64,000 nucleotides of DNA, taken from the NCBI GenBank assembly GCA_023422565.1, contig JAFAGR010000062.1, positions 1 to 64,000 on the forward strand, in the 5' to 3' direction. Of the stretch, positions 43,290 through 52,490 are shown piece after piece. Position 1 is the stretch's first letter. Every line of letters begins with the position of its first letter. The position numbers and the translations under genes are program-made. The notes beneath the pieces were generated by a model, which saw nothing but the letters and a program-made list of their open reading frames with translations, was not told the origin of the DNA and did no database searches. The DNA comes from Bacteroidota bacterium. Lineage in GTDB: Bacteria; Bacteroidota; Bacteroidia; Chitinophagales; Chitinophagaceae.

Positions 43290-44233
43290 TTATTCATTTT
43301 ATTCAGCCGGGCTTCCTGATTGTTTCGATACATCGAATAAAAGATCGAGCCGCTGATGCAGAAAACTATTACAAGTAATGAAACCCAAACCGGAAAATGT
43401 ATCCAGTGTGCAATTATCATTTTCACGCCTATAAAAAGTAATACGATGGCGATGCCGTGCTGCAGGTATGCAAACTTTTCCGCAGCTCCCCTTAGCAGGA
43501 AAAAGAGTGACCGAAGGCCAAGCACCGCGAAAATGTTGGAGGAATAGATCAGCAACTTGTCAGCAGGGTCGGGGATTATGGAAAAGACGGCGGGAATAGA
43601 ATCGATTGCAAACACGATATCGATGAGGCCAAGCATTATCACCACCATGGACAACTTGGTCAGGTAAGATTTTCCGCCTTTCTTTATTATAAACCTGTTG
43701 TTCGGTTCCTCATTTGTTGTTCGCAAGTATTTCGTCATAAGCCGGAATGCCCAATTCTCTTCAGGATTAAACTCATCATCTTCCTTTGCCACAAACATCT
43801 TGAAACCTGTGTAAATTAAGAAGGCGCCAAACACATACATGATCCATGAAAACCTTGCCACCAGTTCGCTTCCCAGGGCAATGAAAGCGATTCGGAATAC
43901 AATCGCCATCAATATGCCCATTAATAATACACGCGAATAGTTCGATGGTTTTACCTTGAAGAAAGTGAATATTATTATGAACACAAAAATGTTATCAATT
44001 GACAATGACCATTCCAGCAAATAGGCTGAAATGTATTGTATCGCGTCTTCCTTTCCGTGTTCATACCATATAAAAAAACAGAACCCGCAGGAAAGCGCCA
44101 CCCAAAAAGTTGTTTGGATGAGAGCGGCCTTTGTAGTGATTATGGAATTCTTTTTACTCAGAAGCCCAAGGTCCAACACGAGGGCAACAAGAATCACTGC
44201 ACCAAAAATCAGGTAAATTAATTGATCTGACAT
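43286..44233 (-). CDS. TerC family integral membrane protein
   Basis: A 315-residue membrane protein of the TerC family, some members of which export Mn2+ or help folding of exported metalloproteins. Seven to nine hydrophobic segments are seen. The conserved acidic motifs are EWSLSIDNIFVFIII and GLIDIVFAIDSIPAVFSI. It lies between gldG (1 bp gap) and the murF-alr fusion (4-bp overlap), so it is translationally coupled in the gliding gene run. Why it is there is unknown. Confidence 0.88.
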   Translation of the reverse strand: MSDQLIYLIFGAVILVALVLDLGLLSKKNSIITTKAALIQTTFWVALSCGFCFFIWYEHGKEDAIQYISAYLLEWSLSIDNIFVFIIIFTFFKVKPSNYSRVLLMGILMAIVFRIAFIALGSELVARFSWIMYVFGAFLIYTGFKMFVAKEDDEFNPEENWAFRLMTKYLRTTNEEPNNRFIIKKGGKSYLTKLSMVVIMLGLIDIVFAIDSIPAVFSIIPDPADKLLIYSSNIFAVLGLRSLFFLLRGAAEKFAYLQHGIAIVLLFIGVKMIIAHWIHFPVWVSLLVIVFCISGSIFYSMYRNNQEARLNKMNN

Positions 44234-44234
44234 A

Positions 44235-45944
44235 TTACGCCTTTGCGGAAAATCGCTTTTTCCTTATCCATTGAAAAATAAAACCGAACAAAAGTACCAC
44301 AAATACAGGCACTGCCAGGTTAAGCAACTGCCATCTCGCTTTCTCTGATTGCACCTTCTTTGTATCTAATAACCTGATAGTATAATCTTTTCCCTTAGCT
44401 GCAGAAAGATCATAAGGATCTACCATATAAGACAAGCTGTTTCTCACGAAATCTGCATTGGCAAAAGGAAACTCCCGCTGCGACCCATAGGTGTACGCGT
44501 TCATCCCCATCGGAATAGGCTGCCCTTTGGCCACTTCGTTCAATACAATGTCGCCATCAGCTACCACCAACATTTTATTATCCTTTATACTCTGTGGTTG
44601 AAAAACGACCTCATATTTCAGAAGAGAATCATTCATTTTTTTTGAAAGCCTGTTGGCATACAATGAGCGGAATTTTCCTTCTAGCAGCACCGCTACCGGA
44701 ATGTTCGCTTTTCTGAATTTCTCATGTTCCGGTGCGTTCACGTTTTCCTTTCCGCTTATTAGTGCCGGTGTGGCGATCGACCGGGAATTGGGAGAGGTGC
44801 TTAGCAATATCGTTTTGCGAATTCCTTCGGCTTCAACCGTATCGATAGAATTTACAAAACGGCCTGAGATAAAACCAAGGCTTTTGTTGATCGCATGATT
44901 AGATTTTGATTCAAGTACGGGGAAGTAATTCCAGGGCAGCAATTCAAATTGGCCATTGCCATTTACATCAAATGGAAGATAGTCGCATTGCAGATCCATT
45001 ACAAGATCAGCGTTTACGCGCGCACCATACCTGAAAAACTGATCATTTAAATTCAGTCCGCGATCATAAGCGATAACTTCATTTTTTATCTGAAGACTGT
45101 CCATCTCCGCTTCAAGGCGGTCAATGAACCAAAGCAGTTTTCCGCCCTGCATAACATACTGATCAAGTTTCATTTTCGCTTCATCAGAAAAAGGCTCAGT
45201 GGGCTTCACTATCAGCATTGCGGAAATTTCAGGCGGAATAACAGGTTGCGTTTGCAGGTTAAAGGTTACAAGATCATAATCCGACTTGAGCACATTCTCC
45301 ACCAAATCATATACACGCGCATCCATCGGTTCGCCATGGCCCGTTTCATAACCTATTGTAGGCTTTACCGGCTGCTTAAGTTTGGCTATTGCCTCCGCAA
45401 GGTTAAATTCAAGCATTGCCTCCGCGCTGTTCAGTTCCTGGTGAGAGATCAGCGGCGACTTTCCGGTATAAAGAGAAACCGGTAAACTGTTGTTTCCATA
45501 CCTAACTAACGCATACGGATATACGAACTGCTGTTGCTGTCCTTCTTTCAACTGAGAGGTAAGATTGATCGGGTATAAACCCCAGGCGTCCAGGCTGTCC
45601 GCATAAGTTCCTCCACTTTCCGAAAAAGATTCATCCGGAGAAATAAAGTTGTATTGAAGTTTGTTGCCTGCATATTCCCGGAATTCTCTCAGTATATCTT
45701 CAGTGGAAGAGGAAAGCTTTTTGAACCCGCTTGGGAAATTGCCTTTCAGAAAAACATCCATATGTACGGGCTCGTTAAGGCCGCGCAAGATTTCCTTTGT
45801 TGCAGGAGAAAGTGTAAACCTTTTCTCATTGGTAAGGTCTATTCTTGTATGCCAGCCTGAGCTGAGCCAGTTTACTGCTAGAACGAGGACGAGCAGCATG
45901 GGTATCCATAACTTGCCACGGGATATTTTTCTTAAAAATGCCAT
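44235..45944 (-). CDS. gldG: Gliding motility ABC transporter component GldG
   Basis: GldG is the auxiliary membrane protein of the GldAFG ABC transporter. The 569-residue product has an N-terminal membrane anchor, the segment LTNEKRFTLSPATKEILRGL typical of the family, a large periplasmic part with a GHGEP turn (YETGHGEPMDARVYDL) and a C-terminal membrane helix (VPVFVVLLFGFIFQWIRKKR). Its ATG overlaps the gldF stop by one base (TAATG), so translation is coupled. Confidence 0.9.
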   Translation of the reverse strand: MAFLRKISRGKLWIPMLLVLVLAVNWLSSGWHTRIDLTNEKRFTLSPATKEILRGLNEPVHMDVFLKGNFPSGFKKLSSSTEDILREFREYAGNKLQYNFISPDESFSESGGTYADSLDAWGLYPINLTSQLKEGQQQQFVYPYALVRYGNNSLPVSLYTGKSPLISHQELNSAEAMLEFNLAEAIAKLKQPVKPTIGYETGHGEPMDARVYDLVENVLKSDYDLVTFNLQTQPVIPPEISAMLIVKPTEPFSDEAKMKLDQYVMQGGKLLWFIDRLEAEMDSLQIKNEVIAYDRGLNLNDQFFRYGARVNADLVMDLQCDYLPFDVNGNGQFELLPWNYFPVLESKSNHAINKSLGFISGRFVNSIDTVEAEGIRKTILLSTSPNSRSIATPALISGKENVNAPEHEKFRKANIPVAVLLEGKFRSLYANRLSKKMNDSLLKYEVVFQPQSIKDNKMLVVADGDIVLNEVAKGQPIPMGMNAYTYGSQREFPFANADFVRNSLSYMVDPYDLSAAKGKDYTIRLLDTKKVQSEKARWQLLNLAVPVFVVLLFGFIFQWIRKKRFSAKA

Positions 45945-46666
45945 TAATTCTTCCTGATGTTTTTTTCTGTGATGAGAAGAAATAAAGCGATGAGGCTGAT
46001 AAAATAAACAAGATCACGGCTATCCGCCACGCCCCTGCTGATGCTTCGGTAATGAAAATCTATCCCCAGCATTTCGAGATAGTAATCCAACCCTCCCCTG
46101 AATGCAGGAATATTTCCCAGTGCGCTGAATCCAAAATATAAAATCAGGCATGAGAATGCGCCGAGCAGGAAAGCAACGATCGCGTTTTGAGTAAGGCTGC
46201 TGCAGCATAAGCTGATGGCGGCAAATACGGCGCCCAGGAAAAATAATCCTATGTAGCTGCCTGTAATACCGCCTCCATCAATTTCTCCTGACGCGCTTAA
46301 ACTCTTTATTGTAATTATATATATACCTGTGGGAAGAAGCACGAATAAAAGAATAAGCAGAACTGAAACATATTTACCCCAAACCAATTGCCATGAAGTA
46401 AGCGGCCTTGTTTTCAAAAGCTCAAAAGTGCCTGACCTGAATTCATCAGAAAAAATTCTCATGGTTATTGCGGGGAGAAGAAACATTAATACCCATGGGG
46501 CGAGTTCGAAAAAACTATTCAGGGTTGCATATCCGAATTCCAGGATACTGCTTTCCTGTAACACAAATAGAAAAATCCCGTTAACTATAAGAAACAGAAC
46601 GATGGCGATATACCCGCTGAGATTGCTGAAAAACTGGCCTAATTCCTTTTTACAAACACTCCACAT
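45944..46666 (-). CDS. gldF: Gliding motility ABC transporter permease GldF
   Basis: A 240-residue ABC-2 type permease with six hydrophobic segments. It starts MWSVCKKELGQFFSNLSGYIAIVLFLIVNGIFLF, then has the conserved ITMRIFSDEFRSGTFELLKTRPLTSWQLVWGKY loop. GldF with GldG and the ATPase GldA supports gliding. The ATPase gldA is not in this window. It is the first gene of gldF-gldG-TerC-murF/alr. Confidence 0.92.
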   Translation of the reverse strand: MWSVCKKELGQFFSNLSGYIAIVLFLIVNGIFLFVLQESSILEFGYATLNSFFELAPWVLMFLLPAITMRIFSDEFRSGTFELLKTRPLTSWQLVWGKYVSVLLILLFVLLPTGIYIITIKSLSASGEIDGGGITGSYIGLFFLGAVFAAISLCCSSLTQNAIVAFLLGAFSCLILYFGFSALGNIPAFRGGLDYYLEMLGIDFHYRSISRGVADSRDLVYFISLIALFLLITEKNIRKN

Positions 46667-46947
46667 GGTTATAAATTGGGTGCAATTTACGGTTTACCGC
46701 TTTACGGCAGCCCCGCGCGCATATTGCTTGCAAAAAATTAGCAAACATGCAGCGAAAGGCATTGGCACGGTGTCAATTTAATAACTGATTTCTTCCGACT
46801 TACCTTTTTCTATAAAGGTTATGTGTAAATAAATTCATTTTCCCGCGAAGAAAATGATTGGACGTTACCGAAACCAATTGCTTAGCCCCGCTAATGGCGG
46901 GGTTTTTCATGCGCAATTACTACTTTTCCATTTCAAAATAAACAATC
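46667..46947. other. 281-bp intergenic region with an orphan plus-strand terminator
   Basis: No convincing reading frame. A plus-strand terminator-shaped hairpin lies at 46885-46907 (CCCCGC 46886-46891 / GCGGGG 46897-46902, then five T). No plus-strand gene ends upstream of it for about 6.8 kb. It could end a short RNA starting in the 46.7-46.8 kb region, or be a leader hairpin of the DUF4838 gene whose ATG lies 40 nt downstream. Confidence 0.5.
46885..46907 (+). terminator. Orphan terminator-like hairpin before the DUF4838 gene
   Basis: A 6-7 bp GC stem with a 5-nt loop (TAATG) followed by TTTTT. Only the plus strand has the T-run. Confidence 0.6.
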
Positions 46948-49485
46948 ATGAAGGTTTTATGGATTGTGGCCTTTCTAATTTTTGCCCGTGATTCGGCGGG
47001 GCAGGAAACTTTGATCTACTATTCTGATTCAGAGATCCCTGCAGGTTATCATGATGACTATTTCTCAAGCTTCCATCCAAAAAATCTGGCAGAAGACCTT
47101 TCCCTGCTGCTGTGTTGCGCAACCGGCAAAAAATTCAGGTCAGCGCCGTTCCGGGGAGAGAAGAAAGGAATTTTTCTGCTGATCGATACTCACTTACGGG
47201 ATAGCACAAACGAAACGGGGCATGTATCCATTGAAAAAGGTGTTGTTACGATAAGGGCTAAAAATGCAGCGGGATTATCATACGCAATGTACAGTTGGCT
47301 GCAAGATCTTGGCTTTCGCTTTTATTTGCCCGGCGATACCTGGATGCAGGTCCCTGACATAAAAGGCCGGTTTCCTGATCTTAGAAAAACTTACCGTCCG
47401 CATTTTAAACTTCGTATGTTCAATGCAAGCGGCGGTTCCTTTGCCGTACCCGGACTGGATGATTCCGGCCTGGTGAAAAAAGAATGGAACACCTGGTACC
47501 GTCGCAATCGTATGGGGTCAGATTATTTAAGGATCGATGGCCATAAGGGCGAGTTGTTCAATATTGTTCACAAAAAGGACATTGAATCCGACGTGCGTAT
47601 TCTTGCACCTATAGATGGAAAGAGAAAGTATGAGGTAACAGCGAAACTTGACCCCACTTATGAGAAAGGTATAAACATGTACACTTCATGGCTTGTAAAA
47701 GAATTCACCAACCAGCAAGCATTGATACCTATGTATCTTCCTTTCAAAAAATATCAATCTGCAGATATGGGCGACGGTCTGAATTATTGCCACACCCCTG
47801 AATGTGCCGACAGATTTGCATCGGTTTCCGATCAATCCTTTTACATTGCAAACAAAGCTGCCAAGCAAATCAGTTCCCGGTTTCCCGAAGCCGGTGTGAG
47901 CACGCTGGCCTACACAGAAAGAACAGACACTCCATCATTTAGAATTGAACCGAATGTGCACGTAATGGTAACTCCAGGCGCATTTCAACATGTAAGTATT
48001 CCTTCGGAATTGATGCAACGCTGGGCTATAAAACATAATAACATCAGCCAATACGATTTTCTGAACATCGGTGTTTGGCACTTTGATCATCCTTTCTTTG
48101 ATCTGGAACAATACCACAGTCATCTGGAATGGCTACGTGATTTAAAGGTTGATGGTATCAGTTTTGAAACCTCCCAGTCTTCAATGGCTTCCGGCCTTCC
48201 GCAATATCTTCTTTTGCAGTACCTCGCAAATCCTTATGACGATATCAACGCAGAATTTGACCAATGGTGTAAACATCTTTTCGGAAAAGCTTCCGAGCCT
48301 GTTAAACATTTATTCAAGAAATGGTTTTTCTCAGAAGCACATCTGAAAACCAGCCTGGAAAAACATTCCTTTTATCCTGATGAACTCGCCGAATTCATTT
48401 TTCTCCTGCGTCAGGCTGAAAACACAAAAGGCCTTTCTGATATTGAGAAAGAAAGGCTGTTAGCGTTAAAAGCATATTTAGTTTATCTGTGCGGATTTTA
48501 TGATCTGTACCAGGAACCCAAATCCGCCAGCAGCAACGCCTCTCACATGAGCGATCTTAAGGCAGAAGCTCTTCTTCATTTTACGTGGGGACTGTATTAT
48601 CAACGGATCTTTCACAATACGCAATTGAATGATCTGCTTAAGAAAGCGACGAAGAACCCCACCGACTGGGATTTCAGAAAAGGCCCGCTCGTCAAAAAAA
48701 TCAAACCCATTCGCAGGGAAGAGCTCGAAAAAAGTTTTTCATCTTATGAAGATAAATACCGCATCTTCTATAAGACTCCGATTGTGTTGACAAAAGAAGA
48801 TTTTGATTACCTGAGCCGCCGCACGGCTGACAGCATCCGGATAAGAACAACTGATGAAAAGGCATTCAAAAGTTTTGCCTATCCAATAAAACTCTACGCC
48901 CGGCAGCCCGGCAAAGTGAAAATAAAATACGCGGTTGGAGAAGGAGAAAAAAACAATTCAAATGCTGTAAGCCTTATTGCACTGGAAGAAAAGGGAGGAA
49001 AATTGTTGGATAAGGTTTTCATTTATAAAACAGGGAGCGAGGGCATTGTTGAATTTATTATTCCGGCTGCGGGTGATTACACTATTCAGCTTGCACAATT
49101 TTATTCCACGCCGGCCACCTGGGTCCTTTATCCGCAAGGCAATCTTTTATTTTTGGAAAAGAAAAGTTTGATACATCATGCAATCAGGCTGACGGATGAA
49201 AAGGCCGGTGGTTACGAAAATTTTCAGCTGGCGGTTTGGAATAACAAGCAGCCTTTTAGCTTCCAGCCTGTTTTTGAAAACGTAAAAAATACCGTGTCGA
49301 TTTATACAGCCGAGGGAAGGGCACTCAGCATTAGTGCGGACAGGCGGAAAAATTACTACACGGTAACAACTACAGATGCACGCGAGCCCTATTCTTTCTA
49401 CCGAAATGAGGTTTTCCGTTGGCCTGCAGCACTACAAGGTATTCCGCCATATTTTTTCTTTCTTAAACCGGGAAATGCGAAGTGA
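46948..49485 (+). CDS. DUF4838-type exported carbohydrate-active protein
   Basis: An 845-residue exported protein with a signal peptide ending near SAGQ. An N-terminal GH-associated alpha/beta domain (LSYAMYSWLQDLGFRFYLPGDTW) resembles the N-terminal domain of GH67/GH20-like enzymes. A TIM-barrel-like DUF4838 region follows (YCHTPECADRF, VDGISFETSQSS). Beta-rich segments make up the last about 250 residues. DUF4838 proteins are often near polysaccharide-degrading genes, and the substrate is unknown. No SusC/SusD pair lies near it, which is unusual for such an enzyme. Confidence 0.72.
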   Translation: MKVLWIVAFLIFARDSAGQETLIYYSDSEIPAGYHDDYFSSFHPKNLAEDLSLLLCCATGKKFRSAPFRGEKKGIFLLIDTHLRDSTNETGHVSIEKGVVTIRAKNAAGLSYAMYSWLQDLGFRFYLPGDTWMQVPDIKGRFPDLRKTYRPHFKLRMFNASGGSFAVPGLDDSGLVKKEWNTWYRRNRMGSDYLRIDGHKGELFNIVHKKDIESDVRILAPIDGKRKYEVTAKLDPTYEKGINMYTSWLVKEFTNQQALIPMYLPFKKYQSADMGDGLNYCHTPECADRFASVSDQSFYIANKAAKQISSRFPEAGVSTLAYTERTDTPSFRIEPNVHVMVTPGAFQHVSIPSELMQRWAIKHNNISQYDFLNIGVWHFDHPFFDLEQYHSHLEWLRDLKVDGISFETSQSSMASGLPQYLLLQYLANPYDDINAEFDQWCKHLFGKASEPVKHLFKKWFFSEAHLKTSLEKHSFYPDELAEFIFLLRQAENTKGLSDIEKERLLALKAYLVYLCGFYDLYQEPKSASSNASHMSDLKAEALLHFTWGLYYQRIFHNTQLNDLLKKATKNPTDWDFRKGPLVKKIKPIRREELEKSFSSYEDKYRIFYKTPIVLTKEDFDYLSRRTADSIRIRTTDEKAFKSFAYPIKLYARQPGKVKIKYAVGEGEKNNSNAVSLIALEEKGGKLLDKVFIYKTGSEGIVEFIIPAAGDYTIQLAQFYSTPATWVLYPQGNLLFLEKKSLIHHAIRLTDEKAGGYENFQLAVWNNKQPFSFQPVFENVKNTVSIYTAEGRALSISADRRKNYYTVTTTDAREPYSFYRNEVFRWPAALQGIPPYFFFLKPGNAK

Positions 49486-49524
49486 TTCAATAATGAGGTA
49501 TCTTTATTATGTTAATTCCCCACT

Positions 49525-50565
49525 ATGAAAACCATTTTTGCAGCCCTGCTTTTTATCGGCGCAGTTTCATGCAATGCAGTAAGCGATAAAGGCACTGCCG
49601 CTTCTTTAAAAGAACCCTCAGCATTAAAAGATTCTACGGATGTAGCTCCGGTTGAAGTTCAGCATGAGGATACTACCGCTAATCAGAGCCTTACAGTTGA
49701 CTCCGCCGAGTACCGTGCGTTGAAGATTAAGATCGCAAACGGGGATTCATCCGGAAGGTGGCCGGTGAAGGATCCGGTTCCGCGCAAAGGAGCAATTTTT
49801 CCCAAGCACAGGGTTATTGCCTATTATGGAAACCTATATTCAAAACAGATGGGAATTTTGGGAGAGCTTCCCAAAGATTCTATGTTTTCGCGTTTGAAAC
49901 AGGAAGTTGATCGTTGGCAAAAGTCAGACGAATCTTTTAAAGTGATCCCGGCCCTGCATTATATAGCGGTAACGGCGCAAACAGGAGGCACGAAGAAAAG
50001 ATTGCGGATGCCTTTTCATCAAATAGACACCATATTAAAATGGTCTGACGAAATTGATGCACTGACCTTCCTTGATATACAGGTGGGATGGAGCACCCTG
50101 CAGGAAGAAGTGCCTGCATTGGAAAAATACCTTGCCATGCCCACGGTGCATTTCGGGATAGACCCTGAGTTTTCAATGAAAGATGGCGACCTGCCCGGAA
50201 AGAAAATCGGCACGTTCAACTCCGATGATATTAATTATGTGATCGATTACCTCTCATCTATAGTTAAGAAGCATAATCTTCCTCCAAAGATCCTGGTGAT
50301 ACACCGGTTTACCTCAGACATGGTAACCGGATATAAAAACATAAAGCTTACGCCCGAAGTGCAGGTGGTGATTGATATGGATGGTTGGGGAAACAAGGAT
50401 CTGAAGCGGGCCACATGGCAAAGAAATATTTTTCCTGAACCCGTTCAATTCACAGGTTTTAAGATCTTTTATAAGAATGACCTGAGGAATAAACCGCAGG
50501 GATTGTATACGCCTGAAGAGCTAAATAAATTCGTTCCGATGCCTTTATATATACAATATCAATAG
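49525..50565 (+). CDS. Conserved lipoprotein of unknown function
   Basis: A 346-residue predicted lipoprotein (lipobox AVSCNA, Cys about 16). A Thr/Glu/Asp-rich linker runs to about 70. An alpha/beta barrel-like domain follows, with HRVIAYYGNLYSKQMGILGEL, LTFLDIQVGWSTLQEEV and VVIDMDGWGN. The YYG....MG.LG pattern occurs in conserved unknown proteins of several phyla that I recall. The gene lies 39 bp after the DUF4838 gene but has its own TATCTTTA box at about 49499-49506, so cotranscription is uncertain. Confidence 0.7.
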   Translation: MKTIFAALLFIGAVSCNAVSDKGTAASLKEPSALKDSTDVAPVEVQHEDTTANQSLTVDSAEYRALKIKIANGDSSGRWPVKDPVPRKGAIFPKHRVIAYYGNLYSKQMGILGELPKDSMFSRLKQEVDRWQKSDESFKVIPALHYIAVTAQTGGTKKRLRMPFHQIDTILKWSDEIDALTFLDIQVGWSTLQEEVPALEKYLAMPTVHFGIDPEFSMKDGDLPGKKIGTFNSDDINYVIDYLSSIVKKHNLPPKILVIHRFTSDMVTGYKNIKLTPEVQVVIDMDGWGNKDLKRATWQRNIFPEPVQFTGFKIFYKNDLRNKPQGLYTPEELNKFVPMPLYIQYQ

Positions 50566-50566
50566 G

Positions 50567-51370
50567 CTAAAAAATTTTTACTGCCTTAAAGGCATAAACC
50601 ATCGGTAGATAATTTTTCATGTGCCCTATCCTGAATTTTCCGGGTTCAAACTCAATCGTATTTCGGAAGCAGTTGTAAGGTGAGTAATCAAACTCCTGAA
50701 AACTTTTCACTTCAATGTTATTATCAAACAGGCAGGTGAGCACTTCCGCAATGCTGTGGTTCCAGGTAATTGTGGTAAGTTCCAGATCTGCATTTCTGTC
50801 GGCATAGGTGCCTGATTCTTTTTCGATAATGGGTTTGTCTTTAAAATAGCTGTATTCAACTTCTTTAAAATTGTTATCAAACATCCACACTACGGGATGA
50901 AATTCTGCAAAAATCAGTGAGCCCCCGGGTTTCAAAAATCTTGAAATTATTTTTGCCCATTTGTCCAGATCAGGCAACCATCCTATCACTCCATAACTGG
51001 TGAATACTATATCAAACTCTTCATTCAGATTATCAGGGAGATCATAAACATCGCAGCAAATAAAATTTGCAGCAAATCCGCATTTTTCGGCAAGGTCTCT
51101 TGCGGCCTCTATTGCATTATCGGATAGATCTACACCGGTAACTTTTGCACCAAGCCTTGCCAGCGAGATAGTATCCTGGCCGAAATGGCATTGAAGGTGC
51201 AGGATCGATTTGCCTGATACATCGCCCAGTAAATCCAGTTCAATTGAATTCAATGAGGACTTTCCTCCAAGAAATCCTTCCACGTTGTAGAATTCGGATT
51301 TAAGGTGTGATGCTGTGCGGTTGTTCCAGGATTGTTTGTTTACGGAGATATATTTTGGCGGATCTTCCAT
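50567..51370 (-). CDS. Class I SAM-dependent methyltransferase
   Basis: A 267-residue methyltransferase of unknown target. Motif I is ILHLQCHFGQDTISLARLGAKVTGVDLS, where GxGxG is replaced by QCHFGQD. This is seen in a subfamily of small-molecule methyltransferases with the N-terminal motif YISVNKQSWNNRTASH. Motif IV is FDIVFTSYGVIGWL, and LKPGGSLIFAEFHPV follows. It is convergent with the preceding lipoprotein gene, one base apart. Confidence 0.82.
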   Translation of the reverse strand: MEDPPKYISVNKQSWNNRTASHLKSEFYNVEGFLGGKSSLNSIELDLLGDVSGKSILHLQCHFGQDTISLARLGAKVTGVDLSDNAIEAARDLAEKCGFAANFICCDVYDLPDNLNEEFDIVFTSYGVIGWLPDLDKWAKIISRFLKPGGSLIFAEFHPVVWMFDNNFKEVEYSYFKDKPIIEKESGTYADRNADLELTTITWNHSIAEVLTCLFDNNIEVKSFQEFDYSPYNCFRNTIEFEPGKFRIGHMKNYLPMVYAFKAVKIF

Positions 51371-51574
51371 ATTGAGGGAGTTTAGAAATCGTGAGGTGTC
51401 GGTTCAAAATTATTAAATAATAAATGATTGGTTAAACCTATACACATCGCTGAATCCATCTTCAATAAATTTATTTTTAGTTCAGCATCCCTTTTCACCT
51501 CCCGTTCCACCCTTTAGGCCCCATTTAAGTACACTTTTGGGGAATTGACTGGAATTGCCAGATTGAAGAATTTC

Positions 51575-51607
51575 ATCCTCTAAATTATTATGTTATGTTT
51601 AGAGGAT
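51575..51607 (+). promoter_or_regulatory. Stem-loop enclosing the transposase start codon
   Basis: ATCCTCTAAA (51575-51584) and TTTAGAGGAT (51598-51607) form a perfect 10-bp stem around a 13-nt loop that contains the ATG at 51595. It could hide the start codon or act as a protein-binding palindrome. Confidence 0.55.
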
Positions 51608-52389
51608 TAAGTTCAAGAAAATTCTATTCTACTTTCAAGTGCGAAGATGATTGCTGTCAGTACCTGTTCAACATTAAATGGAAGAACGGATTTATATGCA
51701 AACGCTGTGCTCATCAGAAAGCCTGGAAAGGAAGAACAGCCTTTCATCTTCGGTGCCGAAATTGTAACTACGATGAATCTGTAACGGCGAATACCGCATT
51801 TCACAAAATCAAACTTCCATTGCTTAAAGTTTTTGGATTGACATTTCAGATTGTTACTTTAAAGAAAGGCCGGGCGTCAAACGACCTGAAAAAGGACTTT
51901 GTAGTGAATGAGAAGTCAGTTTTATCCTTTCGGAAAACAGTTCAAACCGTGATAGAGTCTATGTTTGGTGATGATGGAGCCATTACCAATGAGACAAACC
52001 TGGTAATGGATAGTATCTCTTTAAACGGGAGAAGGAAAGACCTTAACGGTTTCCAACGTATTAATGTAAATCTGAAAGAAATTGAAGATAGTTTGACGAA
52101 GACAAAATTGATACACGCTCAGTGCTCGTTACCATATGAAGAAGGAAAAGAGATTAGCCACCTTATTAGCGGGCAATATAAAGATGAGGGAGCAAGCCTT
52201 TTAATGTGGCGGATAAAAACATGGTTCACAGGAATCCATCAGCATTGTTCTGTTCCCAGGCTCAAAGGATACCCGGCGGAGTTTTTATTCAAACATACAT
52301 TTCGTAATGCGGAAGACGTGATATGGCATCTGTTAATTGAACAGTTTATAAAGTTCAATCCGCAAATTCACCGTAATAACGAGGTCTAA
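51595..52389 (+). CDS. IS1595/ISXO2-like transposase, shortened (probable relic)
   Basis: A 264-residue protein. The N-terminal zinc ribbon (Cys35, Cys38, Cys54, Cys57) and the helical segment AFHKIKLPLLKVFGLTFQIV match IS1595-family transposases. A D-containing NLVMDSISLNGRRKD replaces the expected DE-Y-GG motif. The C-terminal WFTGIHQHCSVPRLKGYPAEFLF recalls the family's last block. The stretch between them is roughly 50-60 residues shorter than I expect, so much of the DDE core seems lost. No clear terminal repeats or duplicated target sites were found. It is probably inactive, or domesticated. Confidence 0.7.
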   Translation: MFRGLSSRKFYSTFKCEDDCCQYLFNIKWKNGFICKRCAHQKAWKGRTAFHLRCRNCNYDESVTANTAFHKIKLPLLKVFGLTFQIVTLKKGRASNDLKKDFVVNEKSVLSFRKTVQTVIESMFGDDGAITNETNLVMDSISLNGRRKDLNGFQRINVNLKEIEDSLTKTKLIHAQCSLPYEEGKEISHLISGQYKDEGASLLMWRIKTWFTGIHQHCSVPRLKGYPAEFLFKHTFRNAEDVIWHLLIEQFIKFNPQIHRNNEV

Positions 52390-52490
52390 ATGGTGGATCG
52401 TAAGCCTCCCAACCTGTCAATGGTATGGCTGTGTCAAAAAAGGAAAGAATTTGGAAAAGTACGACTGCCTATCTGCAAAACACCGAATAT

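Noticed and set aside
46329..46781. Plus-strand frame of 150 codons opposite gldF
   Set aside because: Antisense shadow of gldF, no domain.
46667..46947. Riboswitch before the DUF4838 gene
   Set aside because: Only one terminator-like hairpin is visible. No known aptamer structure could be recognised by eye.
51480..52490. Terminal inverted repeats of an intact insertion sequence
   Set aside because: Only a weak similarity between ACTTTT-containing stretches on both sides of the transposase gene; too imperfect to call ends of an element.
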